From assembly GCF_900112365.1 (NCBI RefSeq), contig NZ_FOLQ01000002.1, positions 558,001 through 622,000 on the forward strand: a stretch of 64,000 nucleotides of DNA, given 5' to 3'. The notes below the pieces were generated by a model. That model had not been told where the DNA came from. It did no database searches and was given only the letters and a program-made list of their open reading frames with translations. This document shows, one piece after another, positions 34,476-43,224 of the stretch (the stretch's first letter is position 1; the number at the start of each line of letters is the position of its first letter). Made by a program: the position numbers and the translations under genes. This DNA is from Spirosoma endophyticum. Its GTDB lineage: Bacteria; Bacteroidota; Bacteroidia; Cytophagales; Spirosomataceae.

Positions 34476-36758
34476 ATGAAAAATCACACTTTTCTCCCTT
34501 CTTTCTCCCTGACTTCTCTACGGTATGTGCCATTAATTGTCGCGCTGGGTTTACTAACATTATGTGCTAGTGAGGTACAAGGACAATCGTTTGACTTCGG
34601 CGATGCCCCCGACAGTTACAAAACGCTGATCAGCAGCGACGGCCCGCGCCATAAGCCATATACCAGCGTATACCTGGGAGGATCATATGGAAGTACTTAT
34701 GACGCGGAATCTGATGGGCAACCCAGCAGCATGGCTGACGGAGACGATACACATGACCAGAACGGCAATCAAGTCTATAATCGGAGCGATGAAGACGGTT
34801 TGGTCAATGGATTTGGCGCTGTCTGCGTCTCAAAAACTTCTTATAAGTTGCAGATAACCGTATACAATAATTCGGGCGCTGACGCCACAGTAAGCGCCTG
34901 GATTGATCTGAATAAGAATGGGACTTTTGACGATAATGAGCGGACGCAGGCGGTTGTTCCGACGACCCCTAGTCTGACACACTACAACGGAACGCTTGTC
35001 ACGCTGGTCTGGAATGGCTTGAGTGGAATAACTGAAGGATGGTCCTATGCTCGTTTGCGAGTGGCAAATAATCCGGCCGAAGTCGATAAGCCGACCGGAC
35101 TGGCCAATAGTGGTGAAGTAGAAGATTACCGGGTACACTTAAAAGATGAATATGACTTCGGTGACGCGCCAGATAGTTACGGTACTTTATTAAAAAGCAA
35201 TGGGGCACGCCATATGATCAATAATAACGTAATATTATTAGGCCCATTGGATTGTAGTGCAGAAGATGACGGGCAGACATCTACCCTCGCAGATGCCGAT
35301 GCGGGTGAGACGTCCGTAGGGTTCCCCTATAAGCTGACAACCGCAAAAACATCATTCAGCGCCCTGGTGAACGTACTTAATACGTCTGGTGGAAATGCCT
35401 TGCTAAGCGGATGGATTGATTTTAACCGAAATGGGGTTTTCGATGCCAATGAGCGAGCACAAGCCGCTATTGGAGTTGATACCAGAAATTTAGTGCTGAA
35501 CTGGACGGGGCTGAGTGGCTTGACCGAAGGGCGTACCTATGCCCGCTTCCGGGTGGCTACCAATGCCGATGAAGTAGCTAATCCGACGGGTACTGCCAAT
35601 AACGGGTCGGTAGAAGATTATACCCTGATGATCGAAGCGCCACAGTATGATTATGGCGATGCACCGAATAGCTATGGTACGTCATTGAGTAGCAATGGAC
35701 CAAGGCATATTTACAACGACGTAGTTACGAATCTGGCTCTATCTGATGGAGTTATATCAAACAATATTGATACTGAATCAGATGGCCAACCTTCGAACCA
35801 GGCTAATGGCGATGATGCGTTGGCAACGAATTCCTGGTTACCGGTTCCTTTTGATGATGAAACGGGCTTGGTGGAATCGCCCCCATTGACAACCACCAGT
35901 ACGTCCTACAGTGTTACGCTTTCCGTGAAAAACCAAACGGGTGTCGACGCCACCCTAAGCGGCTGGATTGATTTCAATCAGAATGGTACGTTCGAAGCCA
36001 ACGAGCGGGCGCAGGCTACTGTTCCTTCTAGTCAAGATGGTGGCCTTACTCAGGTCAAGCTCTATTGGAACGCGCTGACTAATTTGACTGGAGGACAGAC
36101 GTTTATGCGCTTTCGTATTGCCTCGAATGCGGCAGAAGTGGCCGATCCAACCGGTGTTGCCAGCGACGGTGAAGTGGAAGATTACAGTTTGATCATCGTA
36201 TCGGTAAAACGTAGTCCTATGCCGGTGAACCTGGTTTCATTCCAGGGGCAATGGGTTGAGAATAAGGGCAATCAGTTGAGTTGGGTGACATCCTGGGAAC
36301 AGAATAACGACCACTTCGATATCCAGCGGAGCAGCGATGCTAAAAGCTTCGAATCCATCGGTCGGATGGCGGGCAAAGGCACTACGTCAGCCACCCAATC
36401 CTATGCGTATATCGATGATCAGAGTAGTCCGAATGAAGTGGTATACTACCGGCTGAAACAAGTGGATCTGGACGGGACAGTAACCTACTCCCGAATCATC
36501 TCGATCCGTCAGGGATTGGAGGCTGGTCTGTCGTTAGTCATTTATCCAAACCCGGCTAGCGAACAGGTAAACTTACGATTGCCGACTAGCCATAAGGTGG
36601 CTGGTGTCCGGGTATTCAGCGTCAGTGGTGCTCAGATGATGAGTCAGGAAGGCGAAGTGGAGACGTTGGATATCAAGCCTTTACCGACGGGTATTTACGT
36701 AATCGAAGTGAGAACGCTGTCCGGAAACGTATTGCGCCAGCGTTTTGTGAAGCAATAA
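34476..36758 (+). CDS. Secreted GEVED-repeat protein with T9SS C-terminal sorting domain
   Basis: 760 residues. Signal peptide ending near VQGQ, then three repeats of about 160-190 residues (starting near 39, 226 and 390), each opening with DFGDAPDSY or YDYGDAPNSY and closing with the GEVEDY/GSVEDY motif that names the family. Calcium-binding-like WIDLNKNGTFDDNER segments occur in each. The C-terminal 75 residues (VIYPNPASEQVNL ... GIYVIEVRT) form a type A type IX secretion signal, so the protein is exported and attached to the cell surface. Likely an adhesin or structural surface protein; ligand unknown. Confidence 0.9.
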   Translation: MKNHTFLPSFSLTSLRYVPLIVALGLLTLCASEVQGQSFDFGDAPDSYKTLISSDGPRHKPYTSVYLGGSYGSTYDAESDGQPSSMADGDDTHDQNGNQVYNRSDEDGLVNGFGAVCVSKTSYKLQITVYNNSGADATVSAWIDLNKNGTFDDNERTQAVVPTTPSLTHYNGTLVTLVWNGLSGITEGWSYARLRVANNPAEVDKPTGLANSGEVEDYRVHLKDEYDFGDAPDSYGTLLKSNGARHMINNNVILLGPLDCSAEDDGQTSTLADADAGETSVGFPYKLTTAKTSFSALVNVLNTSGGNALLSGWIDFNRNGVFDANERAQAAIGVDTRNLVLNWTGLSGLTEGRTYARFRVATNADEVANPTGTANNGSVEDYTLMIEAPQYDYGDAPNSYGTSLSSNGPRHIYNDVVTNLALSDGVISNNIDTESDGQPSNQANGDDALATNSWLPVPFDDETGLVESPPLTTTSTSYSVTLSVKNQTGVDATLSGWIDFNQNGTFEANERAQATVPSSQDGGLTQVKLYWNALTNLTGGQTFMRFRIASNAAEVADPTGVASDGEVEDYSLIIVSVKRSPMPVNLVSFQGQWVENKGNQLSWVTSWEQNNDHFDIQRSSDAKSFESIGRMAGKGTTSATQSYAYIDDQSSPNEVVYYRLKQVDLDGTVTYSRIISIRQGLEAGLSLVIYPNPASEQVNLRLPTSHKVAGVRVFSVSGAQMMSQEGEVETLDIKPLPTGIYVIEVRTLSGNVLRQRFVKQ

Positions 36759-36777
36759 GTCCTACGGGTTTTTATAC

Positions 36778-36813
36778 AAAAAGGCTGCGACATTGGATGT
36801 TGCAGCCTTTTTT
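36778..36813 (+). terminator. Terminator after the GEVED gene
   Basis: AAAAAGGCTGC (36778-36788) pairs with GCAGCCTTTTT (36802-36812) with two more T; good intrinsic terminator. Confidence 0.85.
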
Positions 36814-36886
36814 ATGGGAATTTATGGGTATATCAACCAACTTGCGTTAACCAATGGCTCACTAACTGAAGAGTCCGGTTCTCGTT

Positions 36887-38065
36887 ATGATTGAAACTAT
36901 TCTCCGTGACCTCACCGGAACGCCGGAGCATCCTTTGCCACATCGGGGAACGGCCACGGCTAATGAAGCCGAAGCTGCTCGGTTACTCAAAAATCACCTT
37001 ACTGATATAGGTGCAACCGTTCGAACAGAACCTTTTGATACGCCCAAAACCTATGCAACGATTGTGTACTGGCTCATCGGCGGCCTGCTGACGGGCCTGG
37101 CTCTGGTTCCCGTGACGGGTGTCGCCGTTGGCCTTGTCTGGTATTTTGTGGCTATGGCCTGGCTTTATTTTAACTGGCGTTACTCATTCATTATCAAATT
37201 TCCTGTTCAGCATACAGCTCAGAACGTAATCGGTCGCTGGCCAGCTCGTGGGGACGTAGCGAACAGGCGAAAACTAATATTGATGGCCCATTATGATACC
37301 GCTCCGGTGTCGCTGCTCTACAGTCCAAAACGACAGGGTAATTTTCAACTGTCATTGATGTTATCGCTGGGATTGATGGTGCTGGCGGCAAGCGCGGCAA
37401 CCTTTGAAGTGGTTCATGTGGGAATGCCGTATATGACCTATCTCCGGTATGGATTAATGGCTTATTTCGTGGTGCAAGCTATTATTAGCACAGCGGGCTA
37501 TTGGTTCAAAGGCTATTCGAATGGGGCCAGCGACAACGCAACGGGTGTAGCGGCAGCTATTGCCACCGCCGACCGGCTTCGGCAGGCAAACGTACCCGAT
37601 CTGGATATTGAGGTGGTGCTGACCAGTGCCGAAGAAGTTGGTATGATTGGGGCATATTACTACGTTGAAGCCCATAAAAAGCAATGGAAATCAGCCCAGA
37701 CACTGGCCATTAACTTCGATACACTTGGCGCCGGAAAATTGACGGTGGTGGAGCAAACGGGTACATATGAAGCGCTTCAGTACACCAATGTGCCAACCAA
37801 AATCGCGCGTTCATTGCTTAAAACCGACGCGTTTCGAGATCGGGCGCAGGTGGGTCAATGGCACACCGCCGACTTCGATAGCGTGTGGTTCGTGCGTAAT
37901 CGGATTCCGGTATTGGCGCTGTGTGCCCTGGATGCTGACGGCCGGATGCCACGTATTCACCAACCCGACGATACGCTCGACCACGTTGATCGAACGCCTA
38001 TTTATACAGCCATTGATCTAGCCGAAGCCGTGGTGAATGAATGGACTAAACGTAGTGAAGAATGA
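36887..38065 (+). CDS. M28-family membrane-anchored metallopeptidase
   Basis: 392 residues. Two groups of hydrophobic helices interrupt an M28 zinc aminopeptidase core whose ligands are visible: LMAHYDT (His, Asp), GASDNATG (Asp), TSAEEVGMIG (Glu-Glu), INFDTLG (Asp) and RIHQPDDT (His). The extra helices, inserted before and within the core, suggest membrane attachment. The last residues (KRSEE) and stop TGA lie in the left arm of a 32-bp inverted repeat. Confidence 0.87.
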   Translation: MIETILRDLTGTPEHPLPHRGTATANEAEAARLLKNHLTDIGATVRTEPFDTPKTYATIVYWLIGGLLTGLALVPVTGVAVGLVWYFVAMAWLYFNWRYSFIIKFPVQHTAQNVIGRWPARGDVANRRKLILMAHYDTAPVSLLYSPKRQGNFQLSLMLSLGLMVLAASAATFEVVHVGMPYMTYLRYGLMAYFVVQAIISTAGYWFKGYSNGASDNATGVAAAIATADRLRQANVPDLDIEVVLTSAEEVGMIGAYYYVEAHKKQWKSAQTLAINFDTLGAGKLTVVEQTGTYEALQYTNVPTKIARSLLKTDAFRDRAQVGQWHTADFDSVWFVRNRIPVLALCALDADGRMPRIHQPDDTLDHVDRTPIYTAIDLAEAVVNEWTKRSEE

Positions 38066-38130
38066 TGAGTGAAGAGTCAAGAATATAATTCAACGGTTTA
38101 TTCTTGACTCTTCACTCACCATTCTTCACT
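38054..38130. repeat. 32-bp inverted repeat with one mismatch, GTGAA family
   Basis: Arms 38054-38085 and 38099-38130 pair over 32 bp with a single mismatch and a 13-nt loop. Words: AGTGAAGAATG, AGTGAAGAGTC. The left arm holds the M28 stop; the right arm ends on the first base of the next gene's promoter element. Confidence 0.9.
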
Positions 38131-38137
38131 ACTTTTG
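38130..38137 (+). promoter_or_regulatory. TAnnTTTG element almost touching the next start codon
   Basis: TACTTTTG ends only 4 bp before the ATG at 38142, so the transcript would begin at or inside the start codon (leaderless) if this element is used. Confidence 0.45.
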
Positions 38138-38141
38138 TTTC

Positions 38142-38702
38142 ATGGCAAACTACAAAAACGAAGGGTTCGACCCCGAAGAAATCAGCGCACTTAAAGACGA
38201 GTGCCAACAGGAAGGCAAATCGTTCGTGTATGTCGAAGACGACGATTTAGACACGCTGGATGAAGGCGAATGCGTTCATATTCAGTTTCCTGGACAGTAT
38301 CAGGGCCAGGAGGTTATTTTTGATACGCTGGTCTACACGCTCCGTCTGCACCACAGCAGTCTGGTGTATGAAATGGCGGTGGAGCAAGTACGCAAAACCT
38401 ATCCGGAATACGTACCGCCCGAAGAGCGTAAGCCCAATTTCAAAATCTCGCCCGAATTGGAAGAAGAAGCTGAAACCGCTCTGACTGAACTTATTGATGA
38501 AATCGAGGAAACGGAAACGGTAAAAGTGCAGGAACATGTGGACGTAGACATGGAATCCGACTATGGCATCGCTCTGGACGTTTGTCTGAATGTTGATGAA
38601 GTTACCGACGAGGTTATCGAAGATTTCATTAAAAACTTCAAAGCCAATACGTTATCGCTGGATACGACTTTGTATTCATTCACCAGCGAAGAGGAAAATT
38701 AA
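38142..38702 (+). CDS. Acidic protein of unknown function
   Basis: 186 residues, strongly acidic (patches DDDLDTLDEGE, ELEEEAETALTELIDEIEETE), no signal peptide, no membrane helix. The even composition and codon usage like the neighbours support a real cytoplasmic protein; I do not recognise the family. It is framed by two GTGAA-family inverted repeats and precedes a MazG-like hydrolase gene. Confidence 0.75.
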   Translation: MANYKNEGFDPEEISALKDECQQEGKSFVYVEDDDLDTLDEGECVHIQFPGQYQGQEVIFDTLVYTLRLHHSSLVYEMAVEQVRKTYPEYVPPEERKPNFKISPELEEEAETALTELIDEIEETETVKVQEHVDVDMESDYGIALDVCLNVDEVTDEVIEDFIKNFKANTLSLDTTLYSFTSEEEN

Positions 38703-38704
38703 TT

Positions 38705-38780
38705 AGTGAAAGAGTGAATGAGTGGGCTGGCCTACCAGCGAAGCCATCCAGCCTATTGTTCACTCATTCGCTCTTTCATT
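38705..38780. repeat. Inverted repeat of the GTGAA family
   Basis: Arms 38705-38724 and 38761-38780 pair over 20 bp with two mismatches; an inner GGCTGG (38725-38730) pairs with CCAGCC (38748-38753). A further CTTTCACTCATT copy follows, 10 bp before the next ATG. Confidence 0.82.
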
Positions 38781-38796
38781 CTTTCACTCATTAATT

Positions 38797-39258
38797 ATGC
38801 AGCAACCTGATTCGCTTAACCAGGTGGCGGAGTTTCACCGCACCTTTCATGCCCCTATTTTAGAGACTCCCCAAATTCCGGCTGAAGCGCGTGCCCAATT
38901 ACGCGTGTCGCTGCTGGCCGAAGAACTCGATGAACTGCGTGAAGCCATTGCCGACAACGATATTGTGGCCGTTGCCGATGCGCTTTGCGATTTGCAGTAC
39001 GTATTGTCCGGCGCCGTACTTGAATTCGGGCTGGGCGATAAATTCAAAGCGTTATTCGATGAGGTACAGCGCTCGAACATGAGCAAAGCCTGCCTGACCA
39101 TTACTGAAGCTGAAGACACCGTAGCACAGTATCAGGCGAAAGGTGTTCCCTGCCATTTTATTGAATCCGACGGTAAGTTTCTCGTTTACCGCGATGCCGA
39201 TCATAAGACGCTCAAAAGTGTGAATTACTCACCAGCGGATTTAGCGGGGATTATGTAG
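38797..39258 (+). CDS. MazG-like nucleotide pyrophosphohydrolase
   Basis: 153 residues from ATG 38797; upstream codons in frame belong to the repeat. All-alpha NTP pyrophosphatase signature: LAEELDELREAI with ExxE, then VADALCDLQYVLSG with the E/D-x-x-D half. The family removes pyrophosphate from (d)NTPs or phosphoribosyl-ATP as house-cleaning or biosynthesis; the partner substrate cannot be told here. The start lies in repeat-derived sequence, so its leader is unusual. Confidence 0.82.
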   Translation: MQQPDSLNQVAEFHRTFHAPILETPQIPAEARAQLRVSLLAEELDELREAIADNDIVAVADALCDLQYVLSGAVLEFGLGDKFKALFDEVQRSNMSKACLTITEAEDTVAQYQAKGVPCHFIESDGKFLVYRDADHKTLKSVNYSPADLAGIM

Positions 39259-39322
39259 GCGTACTCGAAGTGTAAATAGGATAAGGGAATCACCAAAAGA
39301 ATAGGCTGACTAGTAAAACGTT

Positions 39323-40570
39323 ATGCAAAACTACCAATTCACCGCCGTTGATCGCTTCCTGCGCTACGTACAGATTGATACGCAGTCGGACCCGCAATCG
39401 CCGACCAATCCAAGTACGGAAAAGCAAAAAGATCTGAGTCGCGTATTGCTACAGGAATTGCTCGACATGGGCATTGCGGATGCCGAACTTGACCAATGGG
39501 GTTACGTTTACGCAACGATTCCGGCCAATACGAATAAAGAAAATGTGCCCACGATTTGCTTTTGCTCACACGTCGATACGTCGCCCGACGTGACCGGGGC
39601 GGGTGTGAAGCCAATCATCCACCAGAACTGGGGCGGGTCGGATATTAGTCTGCCGGATGATGCAGCACAAATTATTCGTGTCGCCGACCATCCTGATCTT
39701 AATCACCAGATTGGGAATGATATCATTACGGCCAGCGGTACTACATTGCTGGGCGCTGATAACAAAGCGGGCCTGGCTGAAATCATGGATGCAGCTCATT
39801 ATCTGCTGACGCATCCAGAAGTAAAGCATGGTCGGATCCGGTTGCTTTTCACGCCGGACGAAGAAGTGGGTCGTGGTACCGAGAAAGTCGATATTCAGAA
39901 GCTCGGCGCTGATTTTGGTTATACCATCGACGGCGAAGCACTGGGCACACTCGAAGACGAAACTTTCTCGGCTGATGCGGTTAAGATCACCATTCAGGGC
40001 GTGAGCACGCACCCCGGTTTTGCGAAAGGAAAGCTCGAAAACGCGCTAAAAATTGCCGCTGATGTATTGGCTGCATTGCCCAAAAATGCGCTTTCTCCCG
40101 AAACGACCGACGAGAAGGAAGGCTTTGTGCATCCAACGCGTATGGAGGGGAATCAGGATAAGGCGGTGCTGGAATTTATCATTCGCGATTTTACCGAAGT
40201 GGGTTTACAGGAGAAAGAAACGTACCTGCAAAACCTGCTCAACGATGTACTGAAAAGCTATCCCGGTTCTTCAGCACAGCTGGTGGTGAAAGAACAATAC
40301 CGGAACATGAAGGACGTACTGGATCAGCACCCGGCTGTCGTCGACAATGCACTCGAAGCGATTCGCCGGGCGGGTCTATCGGCCGCACGACGTAGCATTC
40401 GCGGGGGGACAGATGGGTCGCGGTTGTCGTTTATGGGCTTACCCTGTCCCAATATTTTCGCGGGCGAACATGCCTTTCATTCGCGGCTGGAGTGGGTTTC
40501 GGTGCAGGACATGCAGAAGGCGGTCGAGGTCATTGTAAACGTAGCGAGCGTGTGGGAAGAGCGAAGTTAA
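39323..40570 (+). CDS. pepT: Peptidase T (tripeptide aminopeptidase)
   Basis: 415 residues, full length for M20B peptidase T. Zinc ligands: SHVDTSPD (His, Asp), GADNKAGLAE (Asp), TPDEEVGRG (catalytic Glu and ligand Glu), TIDGEALG (Asp) and AGEHAFHSRLEW (His). It removes the N-terminal residue from tripeptides in the cytoplasm. Confidence 0.95.
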   Translation: MQNYQFTAVDRFLRYVQIDTQSDPQSPTNPSTEKQKDLSRVLLQELLDMGIADAELDQWGYVYATIPANTNKENVPTICFCSHVDTSPDVTGAGVKPIIHQNWGGSDISLPDDAAQIIRVADHPDLNHQIGNDIITASGTTLLGADNKAGLAEIMDAAHYLLTHPEVKHGRIRLLFTPDEEVGRGTEKVDIQKLGADFGYTIDGEALGTLEDETFSADAVKITIQGVSTHPGFAKGKLENALKIAADVLAALPKNALSPETTDEKEGFVHPTRMEGNQDKAVLEFIIRDFTEVGLQEKETYLQNLLNDVLKSYPGSSAQLVVKEQYRNMKDVLDQHPAVVDNALEAIRRAGLSAARRSIRGGTDGSRLSFMGLPCPNIFAGEHAFHSRLEWVSVQDMQKAVEVIVNVASVWEERS

Positions 40571-40645
40571 ACGCGTAAACCGTTCGTGCACAATACCGAA
40601 CAATCTACCTTGCCTGAGGTTGAGCTGTAAACAAACTCGACTTAT

Positions 40646-41620
40646 ATGGAAAGTATTGAAAGCGAAGTCGCACTACCTGCCGGTACCAGTTTCAAATCTC
40701 CCTATGACGTAAGAGACGACGTTGCTGGACTAAAAACCCTGTTTGTCAATGTATTTTTTATCGGTGAACCCGGTGAAGGCAATCCCTGGGTACTCGTAGA
40801 TGCCGGCCTGGCAGGCTATGCGAGCGACATCAAAAAGAAAGCCAGGGAGCTATTCGGAGAAGGTACCAAACCCGAAGCCATTGTTCTGACACACGGACAC
40901 GCCGACCACACGGGTTCGCTGAAAACGTTACTGGAGGAGTGGGATGTGCCGGTTTATGCCCATCGGCTTGAATTGCCCTATTTGCAGGGAAAATCCAGCT
41001 ACCCACCACCCGATCCGGCCATTGGCGGGGGCGGCATGTCCTACATGTCCTGGGTGTTCCCGATCGGTCCAAGCGATTTTGGCGATCATGTCAAGGCCAT
41101 TGCCGATAATGGGCAAATCCCGGAACTTCCCGGCTGGCGTGCCATCCATACACCGGGTCATGCGCCGGGACATGTATCGTTGTTCCGCGACAAAGATCGG
41201 ACACTTATCGCGGGTGATGCCTTCGTGACAACCAATCAGAATGCGATTACGGCCGTAGCCACTCAGCGTGAAGAATTTCATGGGCCACCGGCTTACTTCA
41301 CCTACGACTGGCAAGCGGCCAAGCAGTCGGTTCTAAAACTCAACAACCTCAATCCCTTAGCTGCCGGAACGGGACATGGCGTATCGGTACGCGGGCTCGA
41401 TCTCGAATTGGGCCTGAACAAACTTGCGCATGATTTCGAGGCCCGTTCTATTCCATCTTCCGACGGGCGTTACGTTAAACAACCAGCGATTACTGACGAA
41501 AACGGAATTGTGGATATGCCGCCACCAATTTCCTTTACCGTAGCCCGCACAACCGCCTGGAGCATTTTGGCTGGTCTGACGCTGTATTTGGTTTGGAAAG
41601 GACTAAAGAGCAGGGAATAA
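40646..41620 (+). CDS. MBL-fold metallo-hydrolase with C-terminal membrane helix
   Basis: 324 residues. Metal-binding LTHGHADHTGSL, HTPGHAPGHVSLF, IAGDAFVT and GTGHGVSV complete the metallo-beta-lactamase set. A hydrophobic stretch (AWSILAGLTLYLVWKG) near the end may anchor it to the membrane. No neighbour identifies the substrate. Confidence 0.87.
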   Translation: MESIESEVALPAGTSFKSPYDVRDDVAGLKTLFVNVFFIGEPGEGNPWVLVDAGLAGYASDIKKKARELFGEGTKPEAIVLTHGHADHTGSLKTLLEEWDVPVYAHRLELPYLQGKSSYPPPDPAIGGGGMSYMSWVFPIGPSDFGDHVKAIADNGQIPELPGWRAIHTPGHAPGHVSLFRDKDRTLIAGDAFVTTNQNAITAVATQREEFHGPPAYFTYDWQAAKQSVLKLNNLNPLAAGTGHGVSVRGLDLELGLNKLAHDFEARSIPSSDGRYVKQPAITDENGIVDMPPPISFTVARTTAWSILAGLTLYLVWKGLKSRE

Positions 41621-41630
41621 CAAACTGATT

Positions 41631-41741
41631 GAATTATTGTCCACAGAGCGGTCCGCCGTTGCGGCACAAAGAACACAGAGTTAAATGCTGGTTTTAAGAT
41701 GTTTTTTCTCTGTGTTCTTTGTGCCTCTGTGGTTAATAATT
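41631..41741. repeat. Long two-part inverted repeat of the CACAGAG family
   Basis: Inner arms GGCACAAAGAACACAGAG (41663-41680) and 41708-41725 pair perfectly over 18 bp. Outer arms 41632-41648 and 41725-41741 pair over 17 bp with two mismatches, with a 14-nt bulge on the left. It lies between the MBL gene and the rnhA promoter. Confidence 0.88.
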
Positions 41742-41776
41742 TTAAGTTCTTAGACGTAATAACTTATTGCGATTTC

Positions 41777-41784
41777 TACCTTTG
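41777..41784 (+). promoter_or_regulatory. TAnnTTTG element for rnhA
   Basis: TACCTTTG, 24 bp before the ATG and directly after the CACAGAG repeat. Confidence 0.5.
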
Positions 41785-41808
41785 TCTCTTCATCGAATCT
41801 GGTAGTGA

Positions 41809-42447
41809 ATGGCGCAGAAAAAGCCCAAATTTTATGTGGTCTGGCAAGGCCGAAAACCCGGCGTTTATGACAGTTGGGACGAAGCGAAAGTCCAGACGGA
41901 TGGGTTTCCCAAGCCATTGTTCAAGTCATTTGATTCTAAAGCAGCCGCGCTCAAAGCGTTTAAAGACAAACCTCACGTTCACATTGGTCAGGCAACAAAA
42001 CCCGCTGGCAAACAGGGGAAAATAGACGGTCTGGTTGGTTTACCGATTCAGGACAGCCTGGTTGTCGATGCGGCCTGGAACACGGCAACCGGCGACATGG
42101 AATACCAGGGCATCTATCTGGCAACGCGCCAAAAGTTGTTTTTGAAGGGTCCTTATGCCGATGGAACCAACAACATCGGCGAATTTCTGGCCATCGTTCA
42201 TGCGTTGGCGTTACTTCACCAGAAAGGCAGCAACATTCCCATCTATTCCGACTCCCGGACGGCCATTGGCTGGGTCAAGAAGAAGAAAGCCAATACCAAA
42301 CTCGAAGAAACGGACCGTAATGCCGAACTCTTCGACTTGCTCGACCGGGCCGAAACTTGGCTCCAGTCACACAAATATGCCAATCCAGTGCTGAAGTGGG
42401 AAACCACCGTCTGGGGCGAAAATCCAGCTGATTTTGGTCGGAAATAA
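41809..42447 (+). CDS. rnhA: Ribonuclease HI with viroplasmin-like RNA-hybrid-binding domain
   Basis: 212 residues. N-terminal RHBD/viroplasmin motif (KFYVVWQGRKPGVYDSWDEA, with FKSFDSKAAALKAF) followed by an RNase HI domain with acidic catalytic residues in VVDAAWN, NNIGEFLAIV, IYSDSRTAI and NPADFGRK. It degrades RNA in RNA-DNA hybrids. trmN6 starts 4 bp after the stop, so the two form an operon. Confidence 0.94.
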   Translation: MAQKKPKFYVVWQGRKPGVYDSWDEAKVQTDGFPKPLFKSFDSKAAALKAFKDKPHVHIGQATKPAGKQGKIDGLVGLPIQDSLVVDAAWNTATGDMEYQGIYLATRQKLFLKGPYADGTNNIGEFLAIVHALALLHQKGSNIPIYSDSRTAIGWVKKKKANTKLEETDRNAELFDLLDRAETWLQSHKYANPVLKWETTVWGENPADFGRK

Positions 42448-42451
42448 TCCC

Positions 42452-43171
42452 ATGTTTCGATTTAAACAATTCACTATTCACCAGGATCGTACCGCCATGA
42501 AGGTTTGCACCGACGCTTGTGTGCTTGGTGCGTATGCCAACGTAGTGGATTCGCCCGTACGCATTCTCGACATTGGTACCGGTACGGGATTGCTGGCGCT
42601 CATGGCGGCTCAACGCAATCCGGAGGCACTGATTGATGCGGTTGAAATAGATGACGCTGCTTATTCTCAGGCTAGGGAGAACGTAGGAGCTAGTCCATTT
42701 GCCGGGCGAGTACGGGTCATACACAGTCGGATACAGAATTTTCAGGCTACGCTATCCCGGCAGGAGACAAGAATTTATGATCAGATTCTAACCAATCCAC
42801 CATTTTACACCAATCACCTCCGCTCGCCCGACGCGGCCGTTAACCGGGCACTGCATACGGATGACTTGCCTTTTTCAGAGTTGGTTGAGTCGGTAATTCG
42901 GTTATTAAAACCAGCGGGGGAGTGGTGGGTCCTGTTACCGCCTTATGAAGCGAAAAAACTGGCTGATTCAGCAAACGAGTCGGGCTTACGACCATTCCGC
43001 CGGCTTTCCATACGTCATAATTCCCGAAAGCCGATATTCAGAATTATAACGGGCTTTTCGTTTGGTGCTGATACGGTTGTGGACGAAACGCTGAACATTC
43101 ATGAAGAGGATGGCCGTACCTACACCGCCAAATTCCAGACGCTGCTCCGCGATTTTTACTTAATTTTCTGA
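42452..43171 (+). CDS. trmN6: tRNA1(Val) A37 N6-methyltransferase
   Basis: 239 residues from ATG 42452. SAM-binding ILDIGTGTGLLALMAAQ, acidic AVEIDD, and the N6-adenine methyltransferase motif LTNPPFYTN. The start MFRFKQFTIHQDRTAMKVCTDACVLGA is typical of the YfiC/TrmN6 group, which methylates A37 of tRNA1-Val. Co-transcribed with rnhA. Its stop overlaps the word ACTCTGCGACCTTTGCG, a lone copy related to the CACAGAG vocabulary. Confidence 0.88.
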   Translation: MFRFKQFTIHQDRTAMKVCTDACVLGAYANVVDSPVRILDIGTGTGLLALMAAQRNPEALIDAVEIDDAAYSQARENVGASPFAGRVRVIHSRIQNFQATLSRQETRIYDQILTNPPFYTNHLRSPDAAVNRALHTDDLPFSELVESVIRLLKPAGEWWVLLPPYEAKKLADSANESGLRPFRRLSIRHNSRKPIFRIITGFSFGADTVVDETLNIHEEDGRTYTAKFQTLLRDFYLIF

Positions 43172-43224
43172 AAACTCTGCGACCTTTGCGATAATCGAAG
43201 CGCCATTTGCGTTTAGAAAAGTAC

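Noticed and set aside
41699-42025. Plus-strand frame of 108 codons overlapping rnhA
   Set aside because: It reads through the CACAGAG hairpin and then an alternative frame of the clear RNase H gene.
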